NCBI GenBank assembly: GCA_016110215.1
Contig: JADWQD010000010.1
Location: 992,001 to 1,056,000, forward strand
Direction of reading: 5' to 3'
Length of the DNA: 64,000 nucleotides
Source of the DNA: Capronia americana
Lineage: Eukaryota; Ascomycota; Eurotiomycetes; Chaetothyriales; Herpotrichiellaceae
Positions 22,401-32,108 of the stretch are shown here, one piece after another (within the stretch, counting starts at the first letter, position 1; every line of letters begins with the position of its first letter). The position numbers were made by a program, and so were the translations under genes. The notes under the pieces are model-generated. The model did no database searches and had not been told where the DNA came from. It was given only the letters and a program-made list of their open reading frames with translations.

Positions 22401-22641
22401 GTCCGCACATCGACTGGCATGGACTGCCCATTTCCGATGCCTGTGCGAATTCGTCACTCAGCTTGGGAGTGTTGACAACGAGACCCTTTGGGATGACAAG
22501 ACGTTTCCCCAAAAGCCTAAACAGGGGCCTCTGAGGACTCTCTATGAGGAAATCAAAAGAACATGGGCCCGACAGAAAAGCTGGAAGGAAGAGAGATTCC
22601 GATTTCCCGAGTGGAAGGGATGGGACCTTGATGGGAAGTAG
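19489..22641 (+). CDS. Large helical-repeat protein, probably mitochondrial (PPR-like)
   Basis: This is a 1050-aa single-exon protein starting at the ATG at 19489 (MTPPIPLTRQSP). The N-terminus is basic with no acidic residue before about residue 48 and includes a hydrophobic stretch (VLVVSTIGSVCGIATL), which fits a mitochondrial presequence or inner-membrane anchor. Residues about 60-380 are low-complexity and Pro/Glu-rich. The C-terminal two thirds are alpha-helical, with segments spaced like pentatricopeptide repeats (VIPVLRALVRARDMELAE, FTVHAMKYAGLIPTTRVS, TLICAFIREGRYDLVVEW). Fungal PPR proteins of this type bind mitochondrial RNAs in translation or processing. The PPR assignment is from pattern, not from a strong motif match. 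Confidence 0.7.
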   Translation: MTPPIPLTRQSPIVPSKNALRALRRLALSPSVLVVSTIGSVCGIATLNHEVNRRVHMAEQALESKRIIRSLSHGRGAAQLNNMIEAAERGEDFTLGTRGTKRRRKKTTATRSYSALALQEPFEHTGDDVPPGPPVQLEPQHTQFFRKVVPRGLTPRAGRPSQTKGTSTQGVRSMTFEKILQASKTHHKVPHHRPFGRPKPQQQTEAAKAKTILQHWLEPAEEVANGEEVVEVVPQQVAEARNSTPNISVQYVEPKEQGGENPDGRDTEIPPLPATPADKGQFAPALVPVGSSVEPPLPQDNLRMVDIPDWTSNTKTEEVQEPVEVWRPISSNVPGQPGRESPNRAPPKHRIILFPGPTATYLLPYLDGDETTDKRLRKWINEVLPVGAQASIEAELAVTPKDFADYAKDRVTHGSLSSLRRFMRVDETAPECLSGRKWLAVMRHFTSQHSTLDWTIAEAVFYIYQASCGDPRTLNVLPVYALIQHLLATVPASQRIEQILFPISPDDTASAAEAFEMPIRYLQFYCEGQHSTSECVRELGQILDVTKRCGLVPSKDLVIPVLRALVRARDMELAETVLEGLTYEFGPTDSLALFEQYTFLNACEGNWMVVETMLDRFHTLNRSRSRPVEYGRLFERLLSQHITKNQSTRSFHFTVHAMKYAGLIPTTRVSRTLICAFIREGRYDLVVEWLRLIKGAFPRVSAGFDLLQGAWLLTNTLAETGASCEEIAKVCQTIAHGHRKDPFGPAFREFAVDLVKADLSHRLCAVSAHFPSAEVSDEEIRSMTMDQLLKYAYDFRAAPTTTSSNAVVVESLKNDLAMQISAIVDLVKVFRGEMKILFFGIKHEQDMLLRDRRRINRVAHSPPVDIFPEIHSHGRSPGIGKLTTAVVQHYDERDKDGLPVDHSILHHFITRFGPEYPSEVLELVERVHASGFVQSRCGAPFDTELFKQWLYLVSTGGSVKSAVTALSAVSESAHRLAWTAHFRCLCEFVTQLGSVDNETLWDDKTFPQKPKQGPLRTLYEEIKRTWARQKSWKEERFRFPEWKGWDLDGK

Positions 22642-23319
22642 GTAGCAGCATCTCGACCAGACTCTCAAACTCGAAGGAGTCAGGTCAAGTCATAGTGAGA
22701 GATGTAGTAATTAATGTACATGTATAAACATCGAGGCATATAACACGACACCGCGTATTACAGTATTCGGACGCATTCATTGCATGCATGTTCAAAGAAA
22801 GAGCGTAGCCAACATTCGACGAGCCTTTGTCCACCATTACAGTCTTCAGAAGTGGGAGGTAGGTGATCATGACAACGAGCTGTCCAGGCTGTACCGAGTA
22901 TCTTCAACCCGAATGCACTGTTAGTTAGCCTATTGTCGAACTATCTACATCTACAGGAGCGGTAATGATGCCCCGCTGGCTCTACTGGCCTGTCAGAGGC
23001 GGGCCAGCATGTGAGATTGACAGGATGGGACGTCTCAATACATACGTATCTCCGGGAGGAGCAGCATTACATACATATTGGACTTTGATCTCGTTAAGGC
23101 GGGTGGGACATTCTGGTCATGTACTGTATATAGTAACTTTCCAGACCCGGATTTCTGCTACTAGCTACTAACAGTACATAGGTATATTATAGCCAGGGTC
23201 CTTGGTGACTCGTCTCTGGGGCCAGGATTGAGATGACGACCGCTATGCGATGATTTATGTAGCCCTCCCGCGATCTGCAACAAATGGGTTGTCGAAACCT
23301 TTCATTTTTTTGGATACAT
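22642..23319. other. Convergent 3' region
   Basis: This is the spacer between the helical-repeat gene and the zinc-finger pair. It holds short AT-rich stretches (ATACATAC, GTATATAGT) and no supported gene. Confidence 0.4.
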
Positions 23320-24825
23320 TCAAGTCTCATGAGTTTCGTCCATGTCAAAAGGGGCTGGTCCTCCTCCGGACCCATCGTCTCTGTTCATTGCTCCTTCCGG
23401 CCCATGCCAAGCGTGCCCGAGAGCTTGCCGCAGCCAGTTCTTGATCTCGTCCAAGCAAGCCTGCAGGAAGACCTGGTCCCGGTGAGGATCGCCGTCCAAA
23501 CTGAAGTAGCCTGCGTACAGACCTTGGTAGATCATGTTCAGAAGCATAGGCGCCGTTGCGTTTCCCAGGCAATGGCAAGAAACCGGCGTCCTTGTTGCCG
23601 CATCGAAAACCTCACCCGAGTGCGTGCGAGGAGACCGTGAATCGACAGACATATCGGGACTCCTTGAACTATTCCATTCTTCCGATTCTCCCAAGGCGGA
23701 CTGCCAGTAAGTCCGCTGTACGCGCTCCACCAGATTTTCCATAGATCGTCGAAGAGAGATTTCCTTGCACGCTTCTTGCTGCTTGTTGTAAGCGGTGACG
23801 AGATCGAATTCTTCTCCCAGAGTCGTGACTAGGAGCGAAGGCATGGTGCTTGCAAAGTAAGCGCAGAAACCTTGAATTGTTTGGGCCGAAGAATCGGGAA
23901 ATGGGTCGCGTGGCTGTAGTGAGCCGGGGAAGAGAATTCCATAGATGCGAAACCAAGCTGTGATTGGATCCTCCTTGGTGTGTCGCTTCTTGACCTTCAC
24001 TTCCTGGTCATGTGTCATTTTCCCCTCGAACGGACATTTTCGCGGTTGACATTGCCCTTTACCGTGAGCATCTCGCCCTTCGCCAGACTCAAACGTCTCG
24101 AAGCAGCGGGGACAGTAGAAGCGAGGTCGCCGATGGGCGCGATCCAAATGTTGCTTGAGCCGCGCGATCGTGCGAATTATGCAGCTTGAACATTTGCGAT
24201 AGGTGATCTCATGCTCGTTGCTTTCTGAGTATCGCTTAGAGTAGGGACATGCGAGGAACGTTCCGCCCGATATCAGACGCGCATTGGAATCATCGGGCGA
24301 AGACTCTGTTTCGCCAGGTGGGTCGAGTTCAATCGCATTCTCCTTTTCAATTGCCAGCCCCTGGGAACTGTTCAACGAACTGAAAGAGTAAGGACCACGC
24401 AGTGCATCTTCAGGGATCGACAGGTCGTAAATTAGCGGGGTGTTGGGATTTCGTGTCGGCCGGATGCCCGGCATCCTTGACCGCGGCTGTCGAGCCCCAT
24501 GTCCCTCGGGAGGTGCGTCAGAAGATGGCGATAGATGTGCGAAGGGGATTGGCCCTCTGACCGCGTCAAGGCCGTTTCCGTTTCCGAGATGAGCGCCATG
24601 CAAGGAGAGGTGGGGCGATGTTTGAGCTGCAGCATGGTCTGCATCAGAGCATCTTGTAAAGGATGCGCTGGTGAAGGGGTTGAGATCCAGTAGTGTCGAT
24701 TCCTCACTCTCACTAATTGAATCCAATTTGTGGAGGGGTACCAGGAAGCTCGATGACTGAGGAGGCGGCTTCAAAATTGCCCGGCTCTGTTGTGTCCATG
24801 GATTTGGAGGAAGGCCGCTGTTCAT
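23320..24825 (-). CDS. C2H2-like zinc-finger domain protein, downstream paralogue
   Basis: This 501-aa open frame has a disordered N-terminal half. A conserved block follows: LACPYSKRYSESNE, then ARLKQHLDRAHRRPRFYC, PRCFETFESGEGRDAH and CPFEGKMTHDQEV, with paired Cys and His spaced as a divergent C2H2 finger. The same order of motifs occurs in the gene immediately upstream, so the two are tandem duplicates. After the finger both share an amphipathic segment (AWFRIYGILFPGS here). This domain is widespread and multicopy in filamentous ascomycetes; DNA binding is presumed. The ATG at 24825 lies inside the upstream gene's coding region in another frame, which suggests either a later start or a fusion through an intron at 24713-24827. 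Confidence 0.72.
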   Translation of the reverse strand: MNSGLPPNPWTQQSRAILKPPPQSSSFLVPLHKLDSISESEESTLLDLNPFTSASFTRCSDADHAAAQTSPHLSLHGAHLGNGNGLDAVRGPIPFAHLSPSSDAPPEGHGARQPRSRMPGIRPTRNPNTPLIYDLSIPEDALRGPYSFSSLNSSQGLAIEKENAIELDPPGETESSPDDSNARLISGGTFLACPYSKRYSESNEHEITYRKCSSCIIRTIARLKQHLDRAHRRPRFYCPRCFETFESGEGRDAHGKGQCQPRKCPFEGKMTHDQEVKVKKRHTKEDPITAWFRIYGILFPGSLQPRDPFPDSSAQTIQGFCAYFASTMPSLLVTTLGEEFDLVTAYNKQQEACKEISLRRSMENLVERVQRTYWQSALGESEEWNSSRSPDMSVDSRSPRTHSGEVFDAATRTPVSCHCLGNATAPMLLNMIYQGLYAGYFSLDGDPHRDQVFLQACLDEIKNWLRQALGHAWHGPEGAMNRDDGSGGGPAPFDMDETHET

Positions 24826-25660
24826 ACTCGCGCAGCAGGTGGTCGAACACTTCGGCTATGTTCTTTTCGATTTCCTGCTGTCCGGTATTGGCCAAGGAAT
24901 TCGAGGGCATGCCTTGGCGGATCTTGTCTGCCAGTAACCGTGGAAAACTATCTTGAAGGAAGGTACAGAAATCTGAGAAGGCGGCTGATTCAGGCGGTTC
25001 GGTGTAGGGATTTGGAGGGAGCGGCTTGTCAGGAAAAAGTATGCGAAAGATCTCAAACCAGGCCTCTGCTCTTTGCTTCGAATGCTGCCGTCGCTTTATT
25101 AAAGTGAGTTGCTCAGTCGTCATCCGTTCCGAGAATGGACAGGCGTTTTGTTCGCAAGCTCGCTCCACGATATGGCAGTCCCGGTCAGGAGCGCTTTGAA
25201 ATATCTCGTGACATGTTGGACAATAGTATTCAGGCCTTTTGTGAACACGGTAGAGATGCTGCTTCAAGCGTGAAATGTCACGCAAGTACACACTTGAGCA
25301 ACCGCGATAACTGCGTTCTGTTGAGTTTGACTCGGAGTATCGTCGAGGGTCGTACTTGGAGAATGGACAAGCAAGAAGGCGTTCCCCGTCTGGGTCAGAT
25401 GCTCCATGTACTTGTCGTGGCCTCTTGAATGCTACAGATTCACCGTCACTTTCGTACTCTTCTCCGTTTGTCGAATCAATGCCACGTTTGCGCCTCCCTC
25501 CACCTCGGCCGAGGGAGTTTGTAGAAGTCGGCGCGGAGCTGACTGACCCAGCGTGGCTGTTCGAGAAGACGCTTGCCGTGGATGAAGCTCCGGCTGACCT
25601 GTTCTCCGTAGGAGTAGGCCCGAAAAATTCCATGACCATCTCGAGGGATTCGGAGGGCAT
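24713..25660 (-). CDS. C2H2-like zinc-finger domain protein, upstream paralogue
   Basis: From the ATG at 25660 (MPSESLEMVMEFFG) this encodes 315 aa; the frame is open to an ATG at 25774, but that extension lies inside a DNA repeat array. It has an acidic/Ser-rich N-terminus with a basic GGGRRKRG patch. The finger block follows: LLACPFSKYDPRRYSES, ISRLKQHLYRVHKRPEYYC, PTCHEIFQSAPDRDCH, CPFSERMTTEQ, then AWFEIFRILFPDKPLP. It closely parallels the protein encoded next downstream. The stop TAG at 24713-24715 coincides with a possible 3' splice site; splicing out 24713-24827 (115 nt) would join this gene in frame to the next one as a 741-aa two-domain protein. A single-gene model is therefore possible. 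Confidence 0.72.
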   Translation of the reverse strand: MPSESLEMVMEFFGPTPTENRSAGASSTASVFSNSHAGSVSSAPTSTNSLGRGGGRRKRGIDSTNGEEYESDGESVAFKRPRQVHGASDPDGERLLACPFSKYDPRRYSESNSTERSYRGCSSVYLRDISRLKQHLYRVHKRPEYYCPTCHEIFQSAPDRDCHIVERACEQNACPFSERMTTEQLTLIKRRQHSKQRAEAWFEIFRILFPDKPLPPNPYTEPPESAAFSDFCTFLQDSFPRLLADKIRQGMPSNSLANTGQQEIEKNIAEVFDHLLREYEQRPSSKSMDTTEPGNFEAASSVIELPGTPPQIGFN

Positions 25661-25698
25661 ATATAGATCCTCTGGCTTGGTGAGGTTGTGACGATGAT

Positions 25699-26001
25699 CG
25701 GTGCAATAGCCTTTCGCGGAAGATGACGTGTCCGAATACGCACAAATGTGCAGAATTGACGCAAGACAGGCCATGATAACGCACAGTTGTGCAAAACCTG
25801 CTCAGCCGGTCTTGGAATTACGCGCAACTGTGCAGAAGATTGCTCGGCGGGTCCCTTGATCACACACGATTGTGTAGAATCGAGCGTCGGCAGTTCTGGC
25901 AATTCGCACAGCCGTGCGAAAAATGACTCAGGCGTGATATCGGTCCAATCAACGGCCCCAGCGCCCGCATAAGTAGGGACTGCAAATACGCCCAACTGTT
26001 T
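25699..26001. repeat. Diverged tandem array of 41-42 bp units, each headed by a GCACA-NN-TGTGC palindrome
   Basis: Palindromes begin at 25740 (GCACAAATGTGC), 25781 (GCACAGTTGTGC), 25822 (GCGCAACTGTGC), 25864 (ACACGATTGTGT) and 25906 (GCACAGCCGTGC), with a weak copy at 25990 (GCCCAACTGTTT). Spacing is 41, 41, 42, 42 and then 84, that is two units with a lost palindrome at 25948. Unit ends also agree: most finish ATAC, TAAC, TTAC or TCAC just before the palindrome, and most palindromes are followed by AGAA or AAAA. A further eroded unit may lie at 25699-25739. The array sits directly upstream of the zinc-finger gene starting at 25660. On the minus strand a 225-codon open frame (25432-26109) runs through it, as a 42-bp unit equals 14 codons. 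Confidence 0.8.
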
Positions 26002-26109
26002 GAACCCTTGGTCTTCGAAAAGGAAAGAGAGAGAAAAGTCGGTCTGGAGGCTCACCGTGAGCCCTTGCCGTGTACGCAAAAAGATGGTAAATCGGGCAGG
26101 GACGTCCAC

Positions 26110-26639
26110 TCTTTATAACTTTTCCCCCCTCTTGAGCAGCACTAAGACGATAGATGCGTGGACGTGCGTATTGGCAAGCTGGGTTGGATGGTTTGCGTTC
26201 CAGCCTTGTCCTTCGGCCCTGCCTTCGAATCTAAGTGCCTGCCCATCGACGCGGCGGGGGACGGAGGCTGCGGCAGTGCTCGACAAGATAAAGAGAACAT
26301 TGTGAAATCGTTCAACCGCCTAGGCTGTTCGAACCATCTGGACTTCAACAAAAGGCGCTGAGAAGGCTTCAGAAGCAAGTGTCATATGGGATCAGAATCT
26401 CAACGTCTTTAGCAACTCATAGTAGATATGGATTCATTACGCGTGGACCGTTCGTTGGTCTATACAAAATAGAAGCTACAGACTTTGTACAAACAAGCTT
26501 CAGACCTCAGCCTTGCGAGGCGATGGCAGACATCCTGTCTACAGCACGAGGCTTCTTCTGATCCTTCTAACCCCCCGAGTAGACCTACCATGTTGTAAAC
26601 TTTTTGCGAAACCAACCCGACGCGGTATGTACCGCTCTC
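26110..26639. other. Intergenic between zinc-finger and lipase genes
   Basis: No gene supported. This is the 3' flank of the lipase and the distal promoter of the zinc-finger gene. Confidence 0.4.
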
Positions 26640-28982
26640 TCAAGGTATGCCACCCCCTAAGCTGGTGGCGGCACCCACGCTGGGCCTGGCGCTCCCTACT
26701 CTTATTCCCTGTGCGGTAAAACTGGGCGGCGTGCCTCGGCTGACTGGCGTGGTACGTCCACTCGCAGCCAGACTGCCGCCTGAAACTGAGCGACGTGGGC
26801 GGTCTGAGGGAGAGGTCTTCGATTCGCTGCCACTTGCGTTGCCGTTTTCGGGCGTAGGGGAATCCTCAGCTGCGATGCTGTTGGGATTCTGGGGCGTGCT
26901 GGGAGTGAACGCCGCGCGATTGCGCAATTCCTGTTGTGAAGTGTTGGGGCCTGCTTCTTGTGCGAGCGATCTCGAACTCGACAGGGCGGGTCCGAAGTTT
27001 GTGTTTATGTTTTGAGAGAGAGGCGTGGAAATGTCGTGGTGGGGTGTTCCCAGAGGACTCTGATCATGCTCATCACGTTGTTGCGCTTGTGGTGGCTCTG
27101 GTGCACCGGCCCCTGATATCTCTTGTGGACGATCCTGATGCTGTCCATACTCGACTTCTGGAGCTTCTTCATCGTTGTTCCTTTCGCTACTTGTCGCAGC
27201 CGCGGCCTGTGCTTCGCTCTTGGGAAGTTTATAATCTCCCTCCATCCACGACATCGAATTCTCCGCTCCCGGCCTGTTAGGCGTGGGCGAAGCAAACTGA
27301 TATTGATTTTGCAGGGGCGAATGCGTATGTGTATGATTGTGGGTTTGGACAGGCGACGAGTGGTGGTACTGCCTCTCTCTCTGCTGCTGGGCGAAGCTCT
27401 TAACTTTCGGTGTCCGGGGCGAGTCGTAGTTGCCTTCATAGTCCGAGTAGCCGCCGACGGAATCATCCTCTGACCAGTTGGCGCCGCTGCTACTGCTGTT
27501 TTGGCGGCGATGGAGGTGTGCGGTGTCGGCAATGGAGAGGATGCCCTTCTGATCCCCATTCGAGGTCCGTCCCAGACTGTAGTAGCGCAGAGCTTCCAGG
27601 ACATGTGGAAATACCAATGTATGCACGTCTTGGGCCCAGAGGAAGTCGAGGTGTTCGAAATGTGGGATTTCGGTAGCGATGGTATGACGGGGTAATTCTT
27701 TCAACATGACGCGGATGTCCACCAGCGAGTCGCTTCCACCATAGACCAGCACGATGGGAGTCTTGATATTCCTGGTCGGAAACTTGGCCACTTTGTAGTA
27801 GCGGTTGCTTGCCCCGATGCTGAATCTATTGGTGCTGTCATCATCGTACATCTGGAATGATTTGTTGCGGATGATCTGGAACCAGTGAACGACAGATTTT
27901 GTGGATGTGAAGCTGTACAGGTGAGGATACGCGGCAAGCTTTTGTTGAACGCTAATATTGCGGCCGTACCACGCAAAGAGGAAGGTGAGCGACATGTCGA
28001 TCAGCCGGACAAAGATGGGCGGGTAGAGGATAGACTGCCACATGGTTGCCGAGGAAAGGACGGATTTACGGCCAAATGCCAGAAAGAGGACGTTGGGGTT
28101 GGTCTTGACGAGAGCATCGACAATACCGTTGCTCAGGCCGGCCGGAGACATAGCAGGCGCCAGTCCAATAAACAAGTTGACCTTATCGTTTAGTTGGGGG
28201 TGTATTGACAGCGTGGCAAAGGCTTGAGCGGTGCCTTGACTGAACCCAATATAGGAAAGCGACGGCTGAGAGGTCGTGCTAAGTATATAGTCGATGGTGT
28301 TGGGGATGTCGTGGAAGGCAAACTCGTCCATCGAGAAGTTCCAGAACCGGGAGGACATCGGGGAGTGCTTTGTAGACTTCTTGCTGTACTTGTTTCCACG
28401 GTTGTTGCCCAGCCACACGTCGTACCCCTGATTCACAAGCGTAAAGGGCATGCATCTTTCTTCTTCGGTCAGGCAGACCCAGACCTCACTGTTCATCAGC
28501 AGGCCATGGTGGAGGTAGACCACGGGTTTCCTGGTCGAGTCTGGCCCTGCATTGACTCTTGTCCCGCTATGCTCTTCTCCTTTGCGAAATGGCAGCCTGT
28601 GCACGCCCAACAAGTATCCATCTCCTGTTTGGACGACATGTTCCTCAGCGTAGTATCCAAATAGACCGCAGAGCTCGGTGAAGTCGAAACAGGTTGCGAT
28701 TGAAGTGTAGGTGTGTTTCCTCTCAGACCGGGCTTGTCGGGACCTCTGCGACGACAGTCGGTTGAAGAGGTTCTTCGACGTATTGTAGCAGAACCGAATG
28801 ACGGGTTGGGGGAGGCCAAGGGTGATGATTCGGACAAGGACTTCAAGGGCAACAAGTATCAGGGATCCAAACAGGGCCAGGTACTCCCTCCTATACACGG
28901 GGTCAGTTGGGTGCGCGCAGCATCCAAAGGCGTTTCAGAGTGCCTACCAAAAGAGCCTGCCAATGAAGGGCACTCGCGCCAT
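26640..28982 (-). CDS. AB-hydrolase lipase, steryl-ester hydrolase type (Tgl1/Yeh family)
   Basis: Exons are 28982-28948 and 28890-26640 (57-nt intron), giving 761 aa. The first exon supplies the ATG and MARVPFIGRLFW; the second alone has no suitable ATG. A hydrophobic anchor (LALFGSLILVALEVLVRI) lies near the N-terminus, followed by the lipase core: HVVQTGDGYLLGVHRLP, YLHHGLLMNSEVWV, GYDVWLGNNRGNKYS, nucleophile GFSQG, acid in YGGSDSLVD and His in EHLDFLW. This order matches acid-lipase-like steryl ester hydrolases, which release sterols at lipid droplets or the plasma membrane. The last about 300 residues are disordered and Ser/Pro/Gln-rich (HNHTHTHSPLQNQ), probably regulatory. Confidence 0.9.
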
Positions 28983-29576
28983 AGAGCCCGCAAACGATCA
29001 CACAGTTATAGCGACAATAGGACGTCAGAGGCCATGGAAGCAGAAGTCGGGAATAGCTTTACGAGAACATGGACGCACATGCGTCCAGTGCTGCAGAGTC
29101 CATCCGCCGTCCTCAACAATCACGCTTCTCCAATTGCAATCACCGTCTGCCACCGTCTGCCACCGGCCAGCGCGTCACTGCGTCATCGCCGCCGCGAGGC
29201 AACTCTTCCGACGACGGCGCCTGGTCTAACCGTTTCCGGAACAACGCCATAAAATTCGTCTGCTCGACTTTCGCTTTCTTGACTTCTCTTCTTTTCTTCA
29301 TGAACAACGCAAAATCCAACATTCCTTCTAAAAGCATTCCTACGAGGTTGCTCTACAGCAATACCATGATGTACGGAAATCGTCTATCGGAATGGAGAGT
29401 AACACAATGGTAGTCGATCTTGGGTGCAATGCCAGTCTGGTCCTCCGGGGTTGTGACTGGGATTGCAATGATTGACCACACAAACGATCGCTATCAGCTA
29501 GAATGCAACTTTTCATGGGGTATCATGCTTCTTTTGACGCGCGCCTTTCTCAACGTTTCAACGTCTCGGCATCACA
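28983..29576. other. Intergenic, lipase promoter and Ku70 3' flank
   Basis: No additional gene. A CACCGTCTGC direct repeat is visible around 29142-29163 in the lipase upstream region. Confidence 0.4.
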
Positions 29577-31702
29577 CTACTTGCTCTCCAGCCATCCTTC
29601 GATCTTCTCGACAATATCTGCCTTTTTGCCCGTGACAGGAATCTTCGCCGTTGCGGCAAAATCCTTCAACTCGGCAACTGTCAGTTTCGCAAGTTGACCC
29701 TTCTGCCAAAGCTGCCTGATTTCCGCCTCGTTGATCCCTTTACTGCCATCTTCCCATTTGACTTTTTTGCCTGGGCCCGTTTTCGTAGGCTGGGATGTGG
29801 TCCCGTTGCTGGGAGGGCGCTTTGATCCTGTGACTGCAGCGTCAGGGTTGTCCTCGAGGTATCCTCTGAAGGCTCTTTCCAGAACCTTGCCCCATTCTAT
29901 CGCCTCTACACCCACTCTCTTGTCGATCTGTCGATATTTGGGGATCGTCTTATCCTCTGGTTTCTCGGGGATTTCGTCGTCCAGGGCTAGGGCTTGAAGA
30001 ATGCGGTAATGCCATTGCAGGCTGGGATTCGGGTATTTAGAGGGGTCATAGATGCCCTTGGGAAGGTTGAGTTGCTCTGTTTCGTTCGATTAATTCCTCT
30101 CCTCAACACATCGTATTCAAACTCAGAATCACACTTACGGACGATCGGCCTCATGGCATCAACGAGCTCATCTGGCGCCCGAACGGGTGTTTCATGGGTC
30201 GAAGGTGGATTCTGCCGAACATCATCGGCAAACGGAAGTGGTATTAGATGCAAGCCCTGAGGCGCACCCGTGGCAGATACCTCTGCGGCATTTGCCTTGT
30301 CATCGCCGTCTTCGGCCGACAATGTTGGGACCATCGCAGCCATGACTGGAACCGCATTCTTTCTTGGCAAAAACCAGGTAAGTGCAAAAAGTTTGTCCTT
30401 GTAAAGTTTGCGGTGCAAAGCACTATACACCCGCGTGCTGCCAACAAAGTCTTCTTCAGACGGATACAGGAAGGTTGAATTCTTCACGTTTGCCCACATC
30501 GGTAGTCTCGACATTGGCTTGAACCCAATCACCCGGATCACCGGTTCGCCCCAGTTGCGAAGTTGCTGCGTCTCTTCGGCTGCAAACGTGACCTTCTCTC
30601 CGCCAAAGGTGTATGCCTTCCGGATTTCCGCTTTCTCCACCGGTCTGCGGTCGACCTCGTCCTCAGCCACCAGCTCCGTGAAGCCCGTTGCGATCGCAGG
30701 TTTTTCGCCACCAAGGTAGATGTAGCTACTTCGAGCCGGCTTTTGATGCTTATACAGGAGATAACCTTTCACGGAGATCTTGAAATCGGGACCCAGTTCA
30801 AGCGGGACTGACGAAAAGAGCGATCGTTTCGGGGCAATTTTCGACTGGATATTCGACAAGAGAGACTGAAGTAAGGTTATGCCATCCCCACCGCCACTCA
30901 CAATCTTTGAGCCATCTACGTCCACAATCGACGGCGGGTTGTACACGATCGCTTCGGGATCGGAAGGTGACGAGCGGTAGACGATGTCGTCCCAGAACAG
31001 CTTCGTGTCAAAGGCGTGATCAGGCGTGGAGATGGGAAACAGTTCAATAGTCACACCCAAGTCGTACAAATCTTTCGCTCGAACCGTTGCTTGTGAGCGC
31101 GACTCCTTGCTACTCGAATGCGGGTCATCATTATCCGTCACGATGAACAGTCGTCTCGAAGTGAAATTTGCCGCCTTTTGTTGGAAGATCTGGTTGGCGC
31201 AGAAGAGGACATTGTGCATCGACACGGGTTCTTTCGCAGGCTTGAAAAGTCGATTGGACTCCGAGTCCTCTGCTTCGACGAGTTCCTTCAGTGCCTTGAC
31301 ATCATCCGCCTCGGGGACGTCCAGGTCAGTCAAAAGATAGCAATTAGGGAATGAATAGCCACTGTTGGAAGTCTCGTCTTCGTCGTAGAATTTGGTTGCT
31401 TCGGTACCATACAGCAGGATGCCCATGAGATCCTTTGGCGTGGAAATGATGCGCTGTTGCATCAGATGGTAGGCAGATTTCAAGGCAGCCAGCAGAGGTG
31501 AGCTGGTGTCTGATTTCTTCGAGCCAGACGACGATTGCGGCACTTTCAGCATAGACTTGTTGACCTCGATGGCGAAGAGCACGGCATCCCGAACGGTCTT
31601 GTAGCCCGTCTGGTCGATTTCCTCTTCCTCGTCGTCGGGGTCATCGCCGTGGGAAGCCTCATCAGACTTGTCTTTCGACCGATAGGGTATATTGTCACCC
31701 AT
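29577..31702 (-). CDS. ku70: ATP-dependent DNA helicase II subunit 1, Ku70
   Basis: Exons are 31702-30139 and 30076-29577 (62-nt intron, GTAAGT donor), giving 687 aa. The N-terminal alpha/beta domain begins at [20 protein letters not shown]; the Ku core beta-barrel contains [31 protein letters not shown] and the IRVIGFKP segment. The C-terminal arm, rebuilt across the intron, reads [19 protein letters not shown] and YRQIDKRVG. The protein ends in a SAP DNA-binding domain ([19 protein letters not shown]). Ku70 pairs with Ku80 to bind double-strand breaks for non-homologous end joining and also protects telomeres. An acidic EEEEID stretch precedes the first domain. It is divergent from ferrochelatase with 406 bp between the starts. 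Confidence 0.96.
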
Positions 31703-32108
31703 TTTGCCAATGCATCCAACTGTGGGGAAAAGAGGTCGTCTGGGAAGATCCAAGAAGTGATGCAATGCACGGCGTGCGAGGCAGCAGTCGCGCCACAAGG
31801 CTGCAGACGCGCAGTCACATGACATGCAAGGCTGCGCGGATGACACCAATCAGGCCCCGTCCATTGGCCGAATTCGACGGATGGGCGTCATCGAAGAATC
31901 TCTCCACCGATTTCTCTCTGCCGTTCCATCTCACGGCGGCGAGAACATAAAGTCGAAAGGGTTCCGTCAGTAACTTGTACCGCTCATTCTACTCGTACCT
32001 GGTCTCTCAGAACCCTCAAACCTCCTCTGACACGCCGCTTCCCCCTCATGGCTCGGTAGCACTCGGCCTTTTCACCTTCACCTTCACCTTCGCAGCACAG
32101 TCCCCAGC
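31703..32108. promoter_or_regulatory. Divergent promoter between ku70 and ferrochelatase
   Basis: These 406 bp separate two divergent ATGs. A CACCTT hexamer repeat of about three copies lies at about 32068-32091, just before the ferrochelatase ATG, in a pyrimidine-rich leader. No other motif is claimed. Confidence 0.5.
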
